The notes below the pieces were generated by a model. The model did not search any database. It saw only the letters and a program-made list of their open reading frames with translations, and was not told the DNA's origin. The position numbers and the translations under genes were made by a program. Positions 8,278-17,491 of a DNA stretch of 64,000 nt are shown here, piece after piece; position 1 is the stretch's first letter, and the number at the start of each line of letters is the position of its first letter. The stretch is from SABI01 sp963663665 (GTDB taxonomy: Bacteria; Spirochaetota; Spirochaetia; Sphaerochaetales; Sphaerochaetaceae). The stretch is from positions 248,001-312,000 of the forward strand of contig CAXXKP010000006.1 in assembly GCA_963663665.2 (NCBI GenBank), in the 5' to 3' direction.

Positions 8278-9986
8278 AAATAGCAAGTCGGGAGAATCAA
8301 AAATCATCAATCCTCTATACTTCACGATTTTATCGTGGTCTGAGTACCCCTGCTCTTTTGATTCTCACCTTCTTATTTTTCATACCGCTTCTTATCATTC
8401 TTTCTAAGTCATTTATTAATGATAGTAATCATTTTTCATTTAATAATTTCATTACAATACTCACTAACCCTTATATAATTAGGGTATTATCATTCACCAT
8501 TCTACAAGCGACGATTTCAACACTAGGAGCCCTTGCAATAGGGCTTCCTGGTGCTTATTTACTAGCGAATTATTCGTTCAAAGGGAAAAAGATTATTAAA
8601 GCGATAAGCTCTATACCTTTCATCCTTCCCTCTATTCTTGTAGTACTCGGGTTTGTAATATTTTATGGAAATAAAGGTATCTTAAATTCATTAATGGTAT
8701 CTTTATTTAGACTAGAGAATCCTCCGATTAAAATACTTTACACATTTAGTGCTATTATTCTAGCTCATACATTTTACAATTTCCCGATAGTTTTATCTAT
8801 TGTATCTTCCTTCTGGTCTCATTTACCTCGTAAAACGGCTCTTGCTGCAGCGACACTGGGAGCAAGCAGGGTAAAGGTATTCACTACTATCACATTCCCA
8901 CGACTCCTTCCAGCTATCCTAAGTGCGTCTGCGCTGGTCTTTCTATTCTGTTTTTCAAGCTTTGCGATTTTGCTTGTTTTAGGAGGTGGTCCCCAATTCA
9001 CTACAATAGAAGTTGAAATTTATCAAAGAGCACGAATGATGGGAGATATCAGTGGAGCCTCTGCCCTTGCTCTCATCTCAATTATCATTGCGATAATCAT
9101 CCTATCCTTCTATCTCGCCACTCAAAGAAAAATGAGTAATACTGAAGAATTAGAATCATTCAGAAAAGTAGATAATTCATTAAGAGAGATCAAAAAATTC
9201 AGAAATAAATCGATTGTCACTTTATATACAATTTTTACATCTGTATTTGTATTGGGACCATTACTCTCGATTATCTATCGTTCTTTCTTTGCACAAGTAA
9301 GCAGAACTTCAAAGATGACTTTCTCTCTTGAGAATTACCGCAAACTATTTTCTTCAACTTCTCTCTTTGACGGGATTGCCTTTTCTTCTCTTTTACAAAG
9401 TCTGAGTATCGCTTTTATTGTTGCCTTGATTTCTACAATGATGGGAGTAATGCTATCATCTCGAATTTCAAGTAGCATGAAAAAAAGTAACCTCAGCCTA
9501 GAAATCTTTGCAATGCTCCCTATGGCTGTATCATCAGTTGTATTAGGTCTCGGGTACTACATCATCAGCTTATTTCAGCCGAATGGAAGTTCGTATAAGA
9601 TACTTCTTGTAATTCTTGCTCACGTAGTCATAACCTCTCCATTTGTACTGCGAACAATGCTTCCTTCATATAGAAGAATTCCTTTTTCGTATAGACAGGC
9701 ATCACTTACTCTAGGAGCAAGTGTTAAAACAACATTCTTTTCAATTGAAATCCCCCTTCTAAAAGGGGCAATTGCTACAAGTGCAGCTTTCGCATTTGCT
9801 ATTTCTATGGGAGAAATTAATGCCACACTTGTTTTAGCAGATTCGTCGATTACAACCTTACCTTTAGTACTTTACCGCCTTATTGGTTCATATAATTTTG
9901 CTTCAGCTTGTGCTCTTGGATCGATTCTTATGGTAATATGCCTCATCATGTTTTTCACGGTTGAACTCATCAAGAAGGAGGATTAA
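8274..9986 (+). CDS. thiP: Thiamine ABC transporter permease (fused double permease)
   Basis: A 570-residue inner-membrane protein made of two tandem MetI-like permease domains (about twelve hydrophobic segments), as in ThiP, so one chain supplies both halves of the channel. The EAA-type coupling loops are visible in each half: ALAAATLGASRVKVF near residue 190 and ASLTLGASVKTTFF near residue 480. The GTG start overlaps the thiB stop by four bases. Charged material between the halves (~285-315) is the cytoplasmic linker. Confidence 0.93.
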   Translation: MKIASRENQKSSILYTSRFYRGLSTPALLILTFLFFIPLLIILSKSFINDSNHFSFNNFITILTNPYIIRVLSFTILQATISTLGALAIGLPGAYLLANYSFKGKKIIKAISSIPFILPSILVVLGFVIFYGNKGILNSLMVSLFRLENPPIKILYTFSAIILAHTFYNFPIVLSIVSSFWSHLPRKTALAAATLGASRVKVFTTITFPRLLPAILSASALVFLFCFSSFAILLVLGGGPQFTTIEVEIYQRARMMGDISGASALALISIIIAIIILSFYLATQRKMSNTEELESFRKVDNSLREIKKFRNKSIVTLYTIFTSVFVLGPLLSIIYRSFFAQVSRTSKMTFSLENYRKLFSSTSLFDGIAFSSLLQSLSIAFIVALISTMMGVMLSSRISSSMKKSNLSLEIFAMLPMAVSSVVLGLGYYIISLFQPNGSSYKILLVILAHVVITSPFVLRTMLPSYRRIPFSYRQASLTLGASVKTTFFSIEIPLLKGAIATSAAFAFAISMGEINATLVLADSSITTLPLVLYRLIGSYNFASACALGSILMVICLIMFFTVELIKKED

Positions 9987-9991
9987 TTATA

Positions 9992-11035
9992 TTGGATTCA
10001 CTTATTTGCTCAAATATTCTTGTCGAATACCCTCAATTCAGCCTTGAACTCAATATTAATATTCCACAGGGGATGCTCGTAAGTATCATAGGACCATCCG
10101 GATGTGGAAAAAGTACAACATTGCAACTCATTAGTGGGTTGCTTCCAATTACTACGGGAACAGTAATACTTGGAGGAAAAGACATTACTGTAACCCCAGT
10201 GAATGAAAGAAACATCGCCCTCGTATTCCAAGATTATGCATTATTTCCACATATGAATGTAGAAGAGAATATTGGCTATTCTCTAAAGTTGAGACATGTG
10301 AAAAAGAAAGAAAGAATAAAAAAAGTTAATTACTACCTTGAACTCGTTGAATTAGAAGGGTATGGATTGCGAAAAATAGAAGAACTGAGTGGAGGCGAGC
10401 GCCAACGAGTTGCCTTTGCTCGTGCATTAGCTAGTGACCCTGAATTACTTTTACTTGATGAACCACTTTCAGCACTTGATGCTAAAAAGAGAAAATATTT
10501 AAGAGAACAAATTAGGTCTATTCATGATGCAACAGGTATTACCACAATATACGTCACTCATGATCAAGAAGAGGCTTTAAGCCTTAGTGATCAAATTATT
10601 GTCATGAACAACGGAAAAATTGAACAAATTGGAACACCCGAAGATATCTATTACCATCCAAAGAACCTCTTTGTGGCTGATTTCATGGGAGAAGGGAGTC
10701 TATTAGAAACGAGAGTAATACATAATCAACATCTTGAAATCAACGGATCCTTTTTTACAGAGGAACAAAGCAATTCATCTGCATTTTTTATTCGACCAGA
10801 AGTGATTTCAATAATCGAGGATCATCTGTTCAGTATCCCTTCTCTCATCCCACACATTATCTTTAAAGAGGCATCGATAGTTTCGAGAAGTTTCATTGGA
10901 GGAAGATATCTCATAACTCTTGATTGGCAAGGTCAACGAATTGTTACCTATAGTAATAACTCTCCCAAAAGTGAAAGAGTTAATCTAGTAACACCGTTAT
11001 CTCAAATACATTTCTTTTACAATAATGTTCAATAG
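9992..11035 (+). CDS. thiQ: Thiamine ABC transporter ATPase
   Basis: ATPase energising thiamine import. Walker A GPSGCGKS is at residues 34-41, followed by Q-loop VFQDYALFPHM, signature LSGGERQRV and Walker B LLLLDEPLSALD. The start is TTG with AAGGAGG ten bases upstream. At 347 residues it is about 110 longer than enterobacterial ThiQ; the extra C-terminal part (~240-347) looks like the TOBE-type beta domain of PotA/FbpC-class ATPases. Thiamine specificity therefore rests on the operon (riboswitch, thiB, thiP), not on this sequence. Confidence 0.9.
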   Translation: MDSLICSNILVEYPQFSLELNINIPQGMLVSIIGPSGCGKSTTLQLISGLLPITTGTVILGGKDITVTPVNERNIALVFQDYALFPHMNVEENIGYSLKLRHVKKKERIKKVNYYLELVELEGYGLRKIEELSGGERQRVAFARALASDPELLLLDEPLSALDAKKRKYLREQIRSIHDATGITTIYVTHDQEEALSLSDQIIVMNNGKIEQIGTPEDIYYHPKNLFVADFMGEGSLLETRVIHNQHLEINGSFFTEEQSNSSAFFIRPEVISIIEDHLFSIPSLIPHIIFKEASIVSRSFIGGRYLITLDWQGQRIVTYSNNSPKSERVNLVTPLSQIHFFYNNVQ

Positions 11036-11080
11036 AAGTAATAAAATTTCTCATGACGTATTACCTTTATAGGTGAGCAC

Positions 11081-11680
11081 TTGATAACACAACTAACATA
11101 CCTCTATAGTAAACTCACAATGAAGGATTACAAGGTATCGGCATACATATTCTTATTCTCCCTAATACTTCTATTACCACTAGGTGCTTCTGCATGGGAC
11201 TTAGGGACCTTCGGTGGGGTATACCTTCCAATTCCTAGCACCATTCAACAGGATGCAATACAGACCCTTCCTTGTGCATCAATTTCTATTATTATTTCTC
11301 CTTATCTCATCCCGTTATCTGATGAGATACGTGTGACACCTCAAGTACAATTAACATACACAAGCCATAGCATTTATTATGGGCCAATATACTGGAAAGA
11401 ATTCACGACTCTCTTAGCAGGCGCTGAATTCACATTGCACGATAAGGATATTGCTTTCTCACTATCCGCTCTTTATGGCTTACAATTAAAAAATGATGAT
11501 AGAGGATTCCTCTCATTAGGTATCATAAGAACAATGTTTATGTTGCCCATTGCTGATATAAGTGCAACTTCTTCTTTAAACGCGCTTTTCCCGATCGAGG
11601 TTGAAATACGGTCTGATTATGGAGGAATTCGAATAGGAGCAGGTATACGTTATACATTTAAGGGAAAGCATGATGAATAG
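11081..11680 (+). CDS. Secreted protein, probably a small outer-membrane beta-barrel
   Basis: No family recognised. After a signal peptide (KVSAYIFLFSLILLLPLGASA, about residues 17-37) the protein is rich in alternating hydrophobic/polar strands with aromatic residues. It ends GIRIGAGIRYTFKGKHDE, with an aromatic near the C terminus, as in small outer-membrane barrels. The long form starts at TTG 11081; an ATG at 11120 (MKDYKVSAY) gives a more normal signal peptide, though its Shine-Dalgarno is weak. Its end overlaps the caspase-like lipoprotein gene by eleven bases, so the two are coupled. The barrel call is inference. Confidence 0.65.
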   Translation: MITQLTYLYSKLTMKDYKVSAYIFLFSLILLLPLGASAWDLGTFGGVYLPIPSTIQQDAIQTLPCASISIIISPYLIPLSDEIRVTPQVQLTYTSHSIYYGPIYWKEFTTLLAGAEFTLHDKDIAFSLSALYGLQLKNDDRGFLSLGIIRTMFMLPIADISATSSLNALFPIEVEIRSDYGGIRIGAGIRYTFKGKHDE

Positions 11681-12596
11681 AGCACTTCTAATACTCCTTA
11701 TTTTAGTAATTATTACATTATCTACCTCCTGTGATATGTTATCGCCAGCTCAACCAGATGTAGATATCTATAGCTTGATAATTGGTCTAGATTACCAGAA
11801 TTCAGATGTTAATGACCTTAGTGGAACTATCAATGATGCAAAAGAAATTGCAGGGACAACGTATTCAATTTTCTCTTCTTCTGATATTAAATATGAAGGA
11901 TTCTTAGCTCTTCAAGAAGGTACAGAACGAGATTATGACAACCCATTTTACCCGTCTAAAGAGAATATATTATTGCTTATTCAAGAAATAGGCTCTCGTA
12001 TGGATAACGACGATCTTTTTATTTTCTACTATGCAGGACATGGAATGGGTAGCAGGTATTTACCAACCTATCCTTCAACTGGGTACCTTGTTACAGCTCC
12101 AGAAAATGATGAGGAAGAGTATTCTACAATTTCAATAGAGGATTTAAGTACCTCTCTGAATGAAATTAGCGGAGTAAAGGTTATTATTTTAGACTCATGT
12201 TTTAGTGGAGCCCATGTAGCAACATATCCAATAAACGAAACAATAGTTTCTCCATATTATGACCCAACACAGTTCTATCTCACTGCCGCAATGGAAGATC
12301 AAGAGTCCTGGGAAAGTGATGGACATGGCTATTTCACCCTTAATTTTGTTGATTATTTTGGTTGGGAGAGAACCTCAACTACTGAAATTGAGATGTATAT
12401 TGATTCTCTTGATGAGAAAAAAAGAATCCAAGTTAACGGATATATTCCCGAGGAAACAATAACGTCTCTCCCTACATCTATTAGCTTAGATGATGTAGCT
12501 TCTTCTATTGATACGTTGAAAGTTGGAAGTGTTTCCCAAGAGGATAAGATTACAAGTGGTCCCACTGGAGTATTACTCTTCAATAAGAATTGGTAA
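11670..12596 (+). CDS. Caspase-like (C14/metacaspase fold) lipoprotein
   Basis: A 308-residue protein beginning with a lipoprotein signal: hydrophobic LLILLILVIITLSTSC, with the lipobox cysteine at residue 21. The caspase-fold core follows: YSLIIGLDY, NDLSGTINDAKEI, then the catalytic dyad His124 in FYYAGHG and Cys177 in ILDSCFSGA. Both dyad residues are present, so it should be an active cysteine peptidase. Being a lipoprotein it would sit in the cell envelope, unlike most prokaryotic caspase homologues. It overlaps the putative barrel gene upstream. Substrate is unknown, and no C-terminal domain beyond the peptidase is recognisable. Confidence 0.82.
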   Translation: MMNRALLILLILVIITLSTSCDMLSPAQPDVDIYSLIIGLDYQNSDVNDLSGTINDAKEIAGTTYSIFSSSDIKYEGFLALQEGTERDYDNPFYPSKENILLLIQEIGSRMDNDDLFIFYYAGHGMGSRYLPTYPSTGYLVTAPENDEEEYSTISIEDLSTSLNEISGVKVIILDSCFSGAHVATYPINETIVSPYYDPTQFYLTAAMEDQESWESDGHGYFTLNFVDYFGWERTSTTEIEMYIDSLDEKKRIQVNGYIPEETITSLPTSISLDDVASSIDTLKVGSVSQEDKITSGPTGVLLFNKNW

Positions 12597-12599
12597 TAC

Positions 12600-14597
12600 T
12601 TAGGAGATACGCATCTCTTTAATAGCATCTATTTCGTCTCTAAGGATTGCTGCCATCTCAAATTCAAGGTTCTTAGCATGTTCTAACATCTCTTTTTCTA
12701 GATCTTTTATATATCGTTTTCTGTCATTTGATTTAAGAAGATTATATTTACTTCGTAAGAGCGAGATGTCACCTTTTTGAATCTCTTCTTTTTCAATCAT
12801 CTCTCGTTGTATCATATCGTGAATTGCTTTGATGATGGTAGTTGGGGTGATATTATGTTTTTCATTGAATTCTGTTTGTATTTTTCGGCGACGATTAGTT
12901 TCTTGTATAGCTTGTTTCATTGCATCACTTTCTTTGTCGGCATACATAACGACTCTACCATTCACATTTCTTGCAGCTCTTCCTATAGTTTGAATAAGAG
13001 CCGTAGCAGAACGTAAGAATCCAATTTTGTCAGCATCAAGAATAGCTATCAAAGAAACTTCTGGGAGATCGAGCCCTTCACGTAAAAGGTTTATTCCGAC
13101 TAAAACATCATACGTCCCAAGCCGTAAATCCCTAAGGATTTCAACCCGCTCAATAGTTTCTATTTCGGAGTGGAGATAGCGAACTTTCAAACCTAGGTTT
13201 GCTAAGTAATCACTGAGATCCTCACTCATTCGTTTTGTGAGTGTTGTAACGAGTACTCGCTCTTTTTGAGCAACAGTTTTTCTGATTTCCCCGTAAAGAT
13301 GCTCCATTTGGCCTTTAGTAGGCTGAATTTCAATAAGTGGATCAAGTAATCCTGTTGGCCTAATTACTTGTTCAACAACCTGGCTAGACTCTTCTAGTTC
13401 CTTCTTCCCTGGAGTTGCACTCACATAAATTCTTTGCCCACAAGTAGAGTCGAACTCACTATATGTAAGGGGTCTATTATCTAGTGCAGATGGAAGTCTA
13501 AAACCATAGTTAACCAGATTAAGCTTCCGAGACCTATCACCTTCATACATTGCCCCAATTTGAGGGATACTTACATGAGATTCATCGATAAATGTAAAAA
13601 AACCTGGGGGAAAATAGTTTAATAAAACAGGAGGGGCTTCCCCTTCTGCTCTCTCCCCTAATGGGCGAGAATAATTTTCGATTCCACTACAATAACCAAG
13701 TTCTTGGAGCATCTCAAGATCATACTCAACTCGAGTCTTAATTCTCTCCGCTTCGAGAAGCTTCCCTTGTTGAGAAAAAAATGTTACCTGGTCTTCCATT
13801 TCTTGTTTAATCTTTCCAAGTGCTCGTTTCACTTGTTCTGGAGGCATGACGAATTGCTTTGCTGGGTAAACACTCACTGAAGAGACTTTTTCGATAACAT
13901 CTCCTGAAACAGGTTCAAACCACTCAAGAGAGTCGACCTCATCCCATGATATATTAATTCTCAGTCCTTGTTCTAAATACGATGGATAGATTTCTATTGT
14001 ATCACCACGCACTCTAAATGAGCCTCGTTGCAATATCATATCGTTTCTTTCATATTGCATTCGAATGAAGTGCTGTAAATCTTTCTTATAATCAAAAATA
14101 TCACCAACAGAGAGATGTTTTACCATATCGCGAAAGCTTATAGGAGAGCCAAGTCCATATATACAACTCACTGTTGCCACAATTATGACATCACGTCGCT
14201 CCATAAGTGCAAAGGATGCGTATAAGCGGAGTCTGTCTATTTCTTGGTTTATGGATGCATCTTTTTCTATATAAAGGTCTTTACCTGGTACATAGGCTTC
14301 AGGTTGATAATAGTCATACGTAGAGACAAAATACCCAACTGCATTATGAGGGAAAAACGATTTAAATTCTCTAAAGAGTTGTGCTGCAAGAGTTTTATTA
14401 TGGCTAATAATCAGAGTAGGACGCTGAATCTTTTCGATGATTTTGGCCATAGTAAAAGTTTTACCAGAACCGGTTACTCCTTTAAGAGTTTGCCTATCAT
14501 ATCCCGATTCTACTCCAGCTGTAAGTAGATCAATCGCCTCTTGTTGGTCACCTGCAGCACCAAAGTCTGAAACTACCTGAAATAAACGCCCCATCAT
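12600..14597 (-). CDS. uvrB: UvrABC system protein B (nucleotide excision repair helicase)
   Basis: Damage-verifying subunit of UvrABC. Walker A GVTGSGKT lies near residues 40-47, the damage-engaging beta-hairpin at YDYYQPEAYVP, DEAD-like FIDESH, and helicase motif VI region QTIGRAARN. The C-terminal UVR domain (LEKEMLEHAKNLEFEMAA) contacts UvrC. Full length. The ATG at 14597 overlaps the upstream htrA stop by four bases and follows GGTGAG. A longer start at 14609 is possible but would overlap htrA by 16 bases. Confidence 0.96.
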   Translation of the reverse strand: MMGRLFQVVSDFGAAGDQQEAIDLLTAGVESGYDRQTLKGVTGSGKTFTMAKIIEKIQRPTLIISHNKTLAAQLFREFKSFFPHNAVGYFVSTYDYYQPEAYVPGKDLYIEKDASINQEIDRLRLYASFALMERRDVIIVATVSCIYGLGSPISFRDMVKHLSVGDIFDYKKDLQHFIRMQYERNDMILQRGSFRVRGDTIEIYPSYLEQGLRINISWDEVDSLEWFEPVSGDVIEKVSSVSVYPAKQFVMPPEQVKRALGKIKQEMEDQVTFFSQQGKLLEAERIKTRVEYDLEMLQELGYCSGIENYSRPLGERAEGEAPPVLLNYFPPGFFTFIDESHVSIPQIGAMYEGDRSRKLNLVNYGFRLPSALDNRPLTYSEFDSTCGQRIYVSATPGKKELEESSQVVEQVIRPTGLLDPLIEIQPTKGQMEHLYGEIRKTVAQKERVLVTTLTKRMSEDLSDYLANLGLKVRYLHSEIETIERVEILRDLRLGTYDVLVGINLLREGLDLPEVSLIAILDADKIGFLRSATALIQTIGRAARNVNGRVVMYADKESDAMKQAIQETNRRRKIQTEFNEKHNITPTTIIKAIHDMIQREMIEKEEIQKGDISLLRSKYNLLKSNDRKRYIKDLEKEMLEHAKNLEFEMAAILRDEIDAIKEMRIS

Positions 14598-15889
14598 CTC
14601 ACCATCCATTCCATTTGGGTAGGTCGTTCAACAAGTTCAACTTTGATAGTCTTCTCAACATCGCTTCGCAACACACCAACATTGATAATATCGCCTGGAG
14701 CTGTTTTCACAAGTGCATGATAGAGATCCGAATATTCTGAGATTTTCTCACCATTAATGCTTACAATAATATCTCCACCTAGGTAGATAATTGATGATCC
14801 ATATTGAACTTTTCTATCGCCACCTTTGAGTCCACTCTTTTCTGCTTTCCCCCCAGATTTAACCTGAGAAATTAGCAATCCACTCTCTACAGGAAGTTTC
14901 GCATATGAAACAATGGAATCATCTAGTTGAACCATTGTAATATCGAGCCAGCCTCTTATTACTTTTCCATGTTCTATGAGATCTGGTATTACAGAGATTG
15001 CTGTATTCACAGGTACCGCGAATCCGATACCTTGGGATCCACCAGTCGTAGAGTATATTGAAGTGGCAATCCCTATCATTTTCCCACTACTATCAAGAAG
15101 TGGACCACCTGAGTTGCCTGGATTGATAGCGGCATCCGTTTGTATCATTCCATTCACAACAGTATTAGCATCTAATTTAACAGGTCGCCCTAACCCACTA
15201 ACAGTCCCAATTGTCATTGTACGATCATATCCAAACGGATTACCTATTGCGACCGCCTTCTGCCCAACTTTAAGAGTATCTGCATCACCAAATTCTATTG
15301 GGGAAAGAATTATAGATGGGGGGACCTCTATTTTAACAACCGCTAAATCATTCTCATTATCTAGCCCTATGAGAGTTGCATCCACAGTACTGCCATCAAA
15401 TAATCTAATTGTCATTTTATCAGCATCTTGTACAACATGAGCATTTGTTAAAATGTATCCATTCTCACTTATAATAATTCCTGAACCTGTTCCTTGAACT
15501 GGGAGAACCTCTAAAAAGGAATTAAGATTGAGCGTTACTGTAGTGATATGAACGACTGATTGATTAGCACCTTCATAAATTGCGATATTTCTCATTTCAT
15601 CAGCACTATAGGTAAAAGAATCTAAATTACCTAGAAACACACTCATCCCCTGTTCGCCATAAAAAATATCGTGAACACGTGCACCAGCAAGTTCTAATAA
15701 TCCTTGGTGTCCTTCCCTCTCTAATACTTTTTGCAAAACAACGCGTTCATTTTGTAATTCTTGTTTATTCTTTAATGATGTAGTCCAAAAAGCGATTGCT
15801 ATACTTAAAAGAATAAGTATGATAATAAGAATACTAATTTTCAATATAGTAAAAAAGGAATATTTTCTAAACTTTGTAGTCTCTTTCAT
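14594..15889 (-). CDS. Membrane-anchored HtrA/DegP-type serine protease
   Basis: Envelope quality-control protease. An N-terminal anchor (ILKISILIIILILLSIAIAFW, about residues 15-35) is followed by a trypsin-like domain with triad His151 (TNAHVV), Asp181 (ENDLAVV) and Ser260 (NPGNSGGP). One PDZ domain follows (~300-420, SGGKAEKSGLKGGD, IVSINGEKISEYSDLYHAL). One PDZ and a retained anchor resemble DegS/HtrA rather than soluble two-PDZ DegP. It is upstream of and coupled to uvrB. Confidence 0.92.
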   Translation of the reverse strand: MKETTKFRKYSFFTILKISILIIILILLSIAIAFWTTSLKNKQELQNERVVLQKVLEREGHQGLLELAGARVHDIFYGEQGMSVFLGNLDSFTYSADEMRNIAIYEGANQSVVHITTVTLNLNSFLEVLPVQGTGSGIIISENGYILTNAHVVQDADKMTIRLFDGSTVDATLIGLDNENDLAVVKIEVPPSIILSPIEFGDADTLKVGQKAVAIGNPFGYDRTMTIGTVSGLGRPVKLDANTVVNGMIQTDAAINPGNSGGPLLDSSGKMIGIATSIYSTTGGSQGIGFAVPVNTAISVIPDLIEHGKVIRGWLDITMVQLDDSIVSYAKLPVESGLLISQVKSGGKAEKSGLKGGDRKVQYGSSIIYLGGDIIVSINGEKISEYSDLYHALVKTAPGDIINVGVLRSDVEKTIKVELVERPTQMEWMVR

Positions 15890-15952
15890 TTCTCTACCTT
15901 TTCCTAATAGTGTAGGAGAGAATTTTATCCTCTTTTTCTTATTATGTACACA

Positions 15953-17323
15953 TCAGCCAATTTTAGATTTTTCTTCAATGATATTATTTTTCCACAATCC
16001 TTTTCGAAAGGTGTGTAAAGCCCAGATTGTTATTATAACATTACTCATGAGCATTGCTATATAGATACCATGTGACCCAATAACGAAAATTGCAGGAATA
16101 AGATACACTAGTGGAACTCGTAGCCCCCAAAGGCGGGTGACATTCATTGCCATGATATCTTTCGTCCTACCACCAGCCTGAAATGCACCAAGCAATATTG
16201 TAAAGAGTGAAAAAATTACAACAGAAGGTGCTGTGATATAAAACATAAAGGTACCTTCTTTAATAACAAGAGGGTCATCAACAAAGAAGATAATCACCCA
16301 CTTACCAAATATAAGTACAAGAGTCATCCCAATTGAAATAAAGATTCCTATGAGAAGTAGTCCTGTATTCACAACTTTCTGAGCCTCATCCGGTTCATTA
16401 TTACCAAGCTTATTCCCTGCTAGAATACTCACCCCTTGGCTAATTCCTTGGGAAGGCATATGAAAGAAGGATTGGATGCGATTACCTACACCCATAGCAG
16501 CAATAACAACCGGCCCAAATGAGTTAATAGATCCTTGAATTACCGCAAAACCAAGAGACGAGATAGATTGGCCAATTGAGGAAGGTAATCCTATTTTAGC
16601 AATTAAATGCAGGGTGGGATTATGAGGTCGCATCTTGAGTAATGAAATTCTTATTCCTCTCTTTCCTTTTATCAAGAGAATGAGAGCAAGAAGGCCACTC
16701 AACATACGTGCTAAAAAGGTAGCTAATGCAGCTCCAAAGACTTCCATAGAAGGGATAATACCTAAGCCAAAGATAAAAATCGGGTCTAATATCATATTCA
16801 CAATGACGGCCACCAGTTGAATATAGAGAGGAGTGATGGAGTCTCCTACTCCCTGAAAAATACTTCTCAAGGACAAATCCAAGAAGAAGAAAGGCATCGA
16901 GAGAAAGGTGATTGACATGTAAGAATAGGTATATGTATATGTCAAACCTTCTGGAACGTTCATAATATTTAGCAATGGATGAGTAAGGGAAAAGCCTACT
17001 AAAGTAACAATAATTGACATGCAAACATTTACAAGTACTACTTGAGAAGCTAGTAAAGTTAGTCTCTCTTTATTTTCTGAATTGTTCCCATATGCTTGAG
17101 CAATCATCGTTGTACCTGCAACCGAAAAGGCTACACCAAAAACAATAATGAAATTTGAAATATTCATCGTTATTGAGGGCGCACTGATTGCCTCTTTTCC
17201 TAATTTACCTAAGAAAAAAGCGTCAGCAGTGTTATAAAATACTTGCAATAAATTCCCCAACATTATAGGCATAGAGAGAATTAGAAGTTCTTTAGGAACA
17301 AATCTAGATTTATGAGAATTCAT
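15953..17323 (-). CDS. MATE family efflux transporter
   Basis: Cation-coupled multidrug/metabolite exporter with twelve predicted membrane helices in two MatE repeats. Family hallmarks are MLGNLLQVFYNTADAFFLGKLGKEA in helix 1-2 and the second-repeat GLPSSIGQSISSLGFAV. The ATG at 17323 gives the usual short N terminus (MNSHKSRFVPKELLILS); a TTG at 17350 would add nine residues, and neither has a good Shine-Dalgarno. Substrate cannot be inferred. A second, distinct MATE protein is encoded at 31.4 kb. Confidence 0.9.
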   Translation of the reverse strand: MNSHKSRFVPKELLILSMPIMLGNLLQVFYNTADAFFLGKLGKEAISAPSITMNISNFIIVFGVAFSVAGTTMIAQAYGNNSENKERLTLLASQVVLVNVCMSIIVTLVGFSLTHPLLNIMNVPEGLTYTYTYSYMSITFLSMPFFFLDLSLRSIFQGVGDSITPLYIQLVAVIVNMILDPIFIFGLGIIPSMEVFGAALATFLARMLSGLLALILLIKGKRGIRISLLKMRPHNPTLHLIAKIGLPSSIGQSISSLGFAVIQGSINSFGPVVIAAMGVGNRIQSFFHMPSQGISQGVSILAGNKLGNNEPDEAQKVVNTGLLLIGIFISIGMTLVLIFGKWVIIFFVDDPLVIKEGTFMFYITAPSVVIFSLFTILLGAFQAGGRTKDIMAMNVTRLWGLRVPLVYLIPAIFVIGSHGIYIAMLMSNVIITIWALHTFRKGLWKNNIIEEKSKIG

Positions 17324-17491
17324 ATAATTTGTATTGTAGGAGAAAAACAAGAAATTGTCTGTATAATATCACCAAATCTTCAAGAGTTTCATCCTCATCT
17401 GCACTCTCTTACCTACCATCTCTTTTCTTAAAAGGTAACATTATGGTAGAATAGGGTTATTATTTTAAGAATTAAAAGGGGCTACGTTAAA

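Noticed and set aside
14976..15440. A 154-codon plus-strand open frame inside htrA
   Set aside because: Antisense to the protease domain with clear catalytic triad; a shadow frame.
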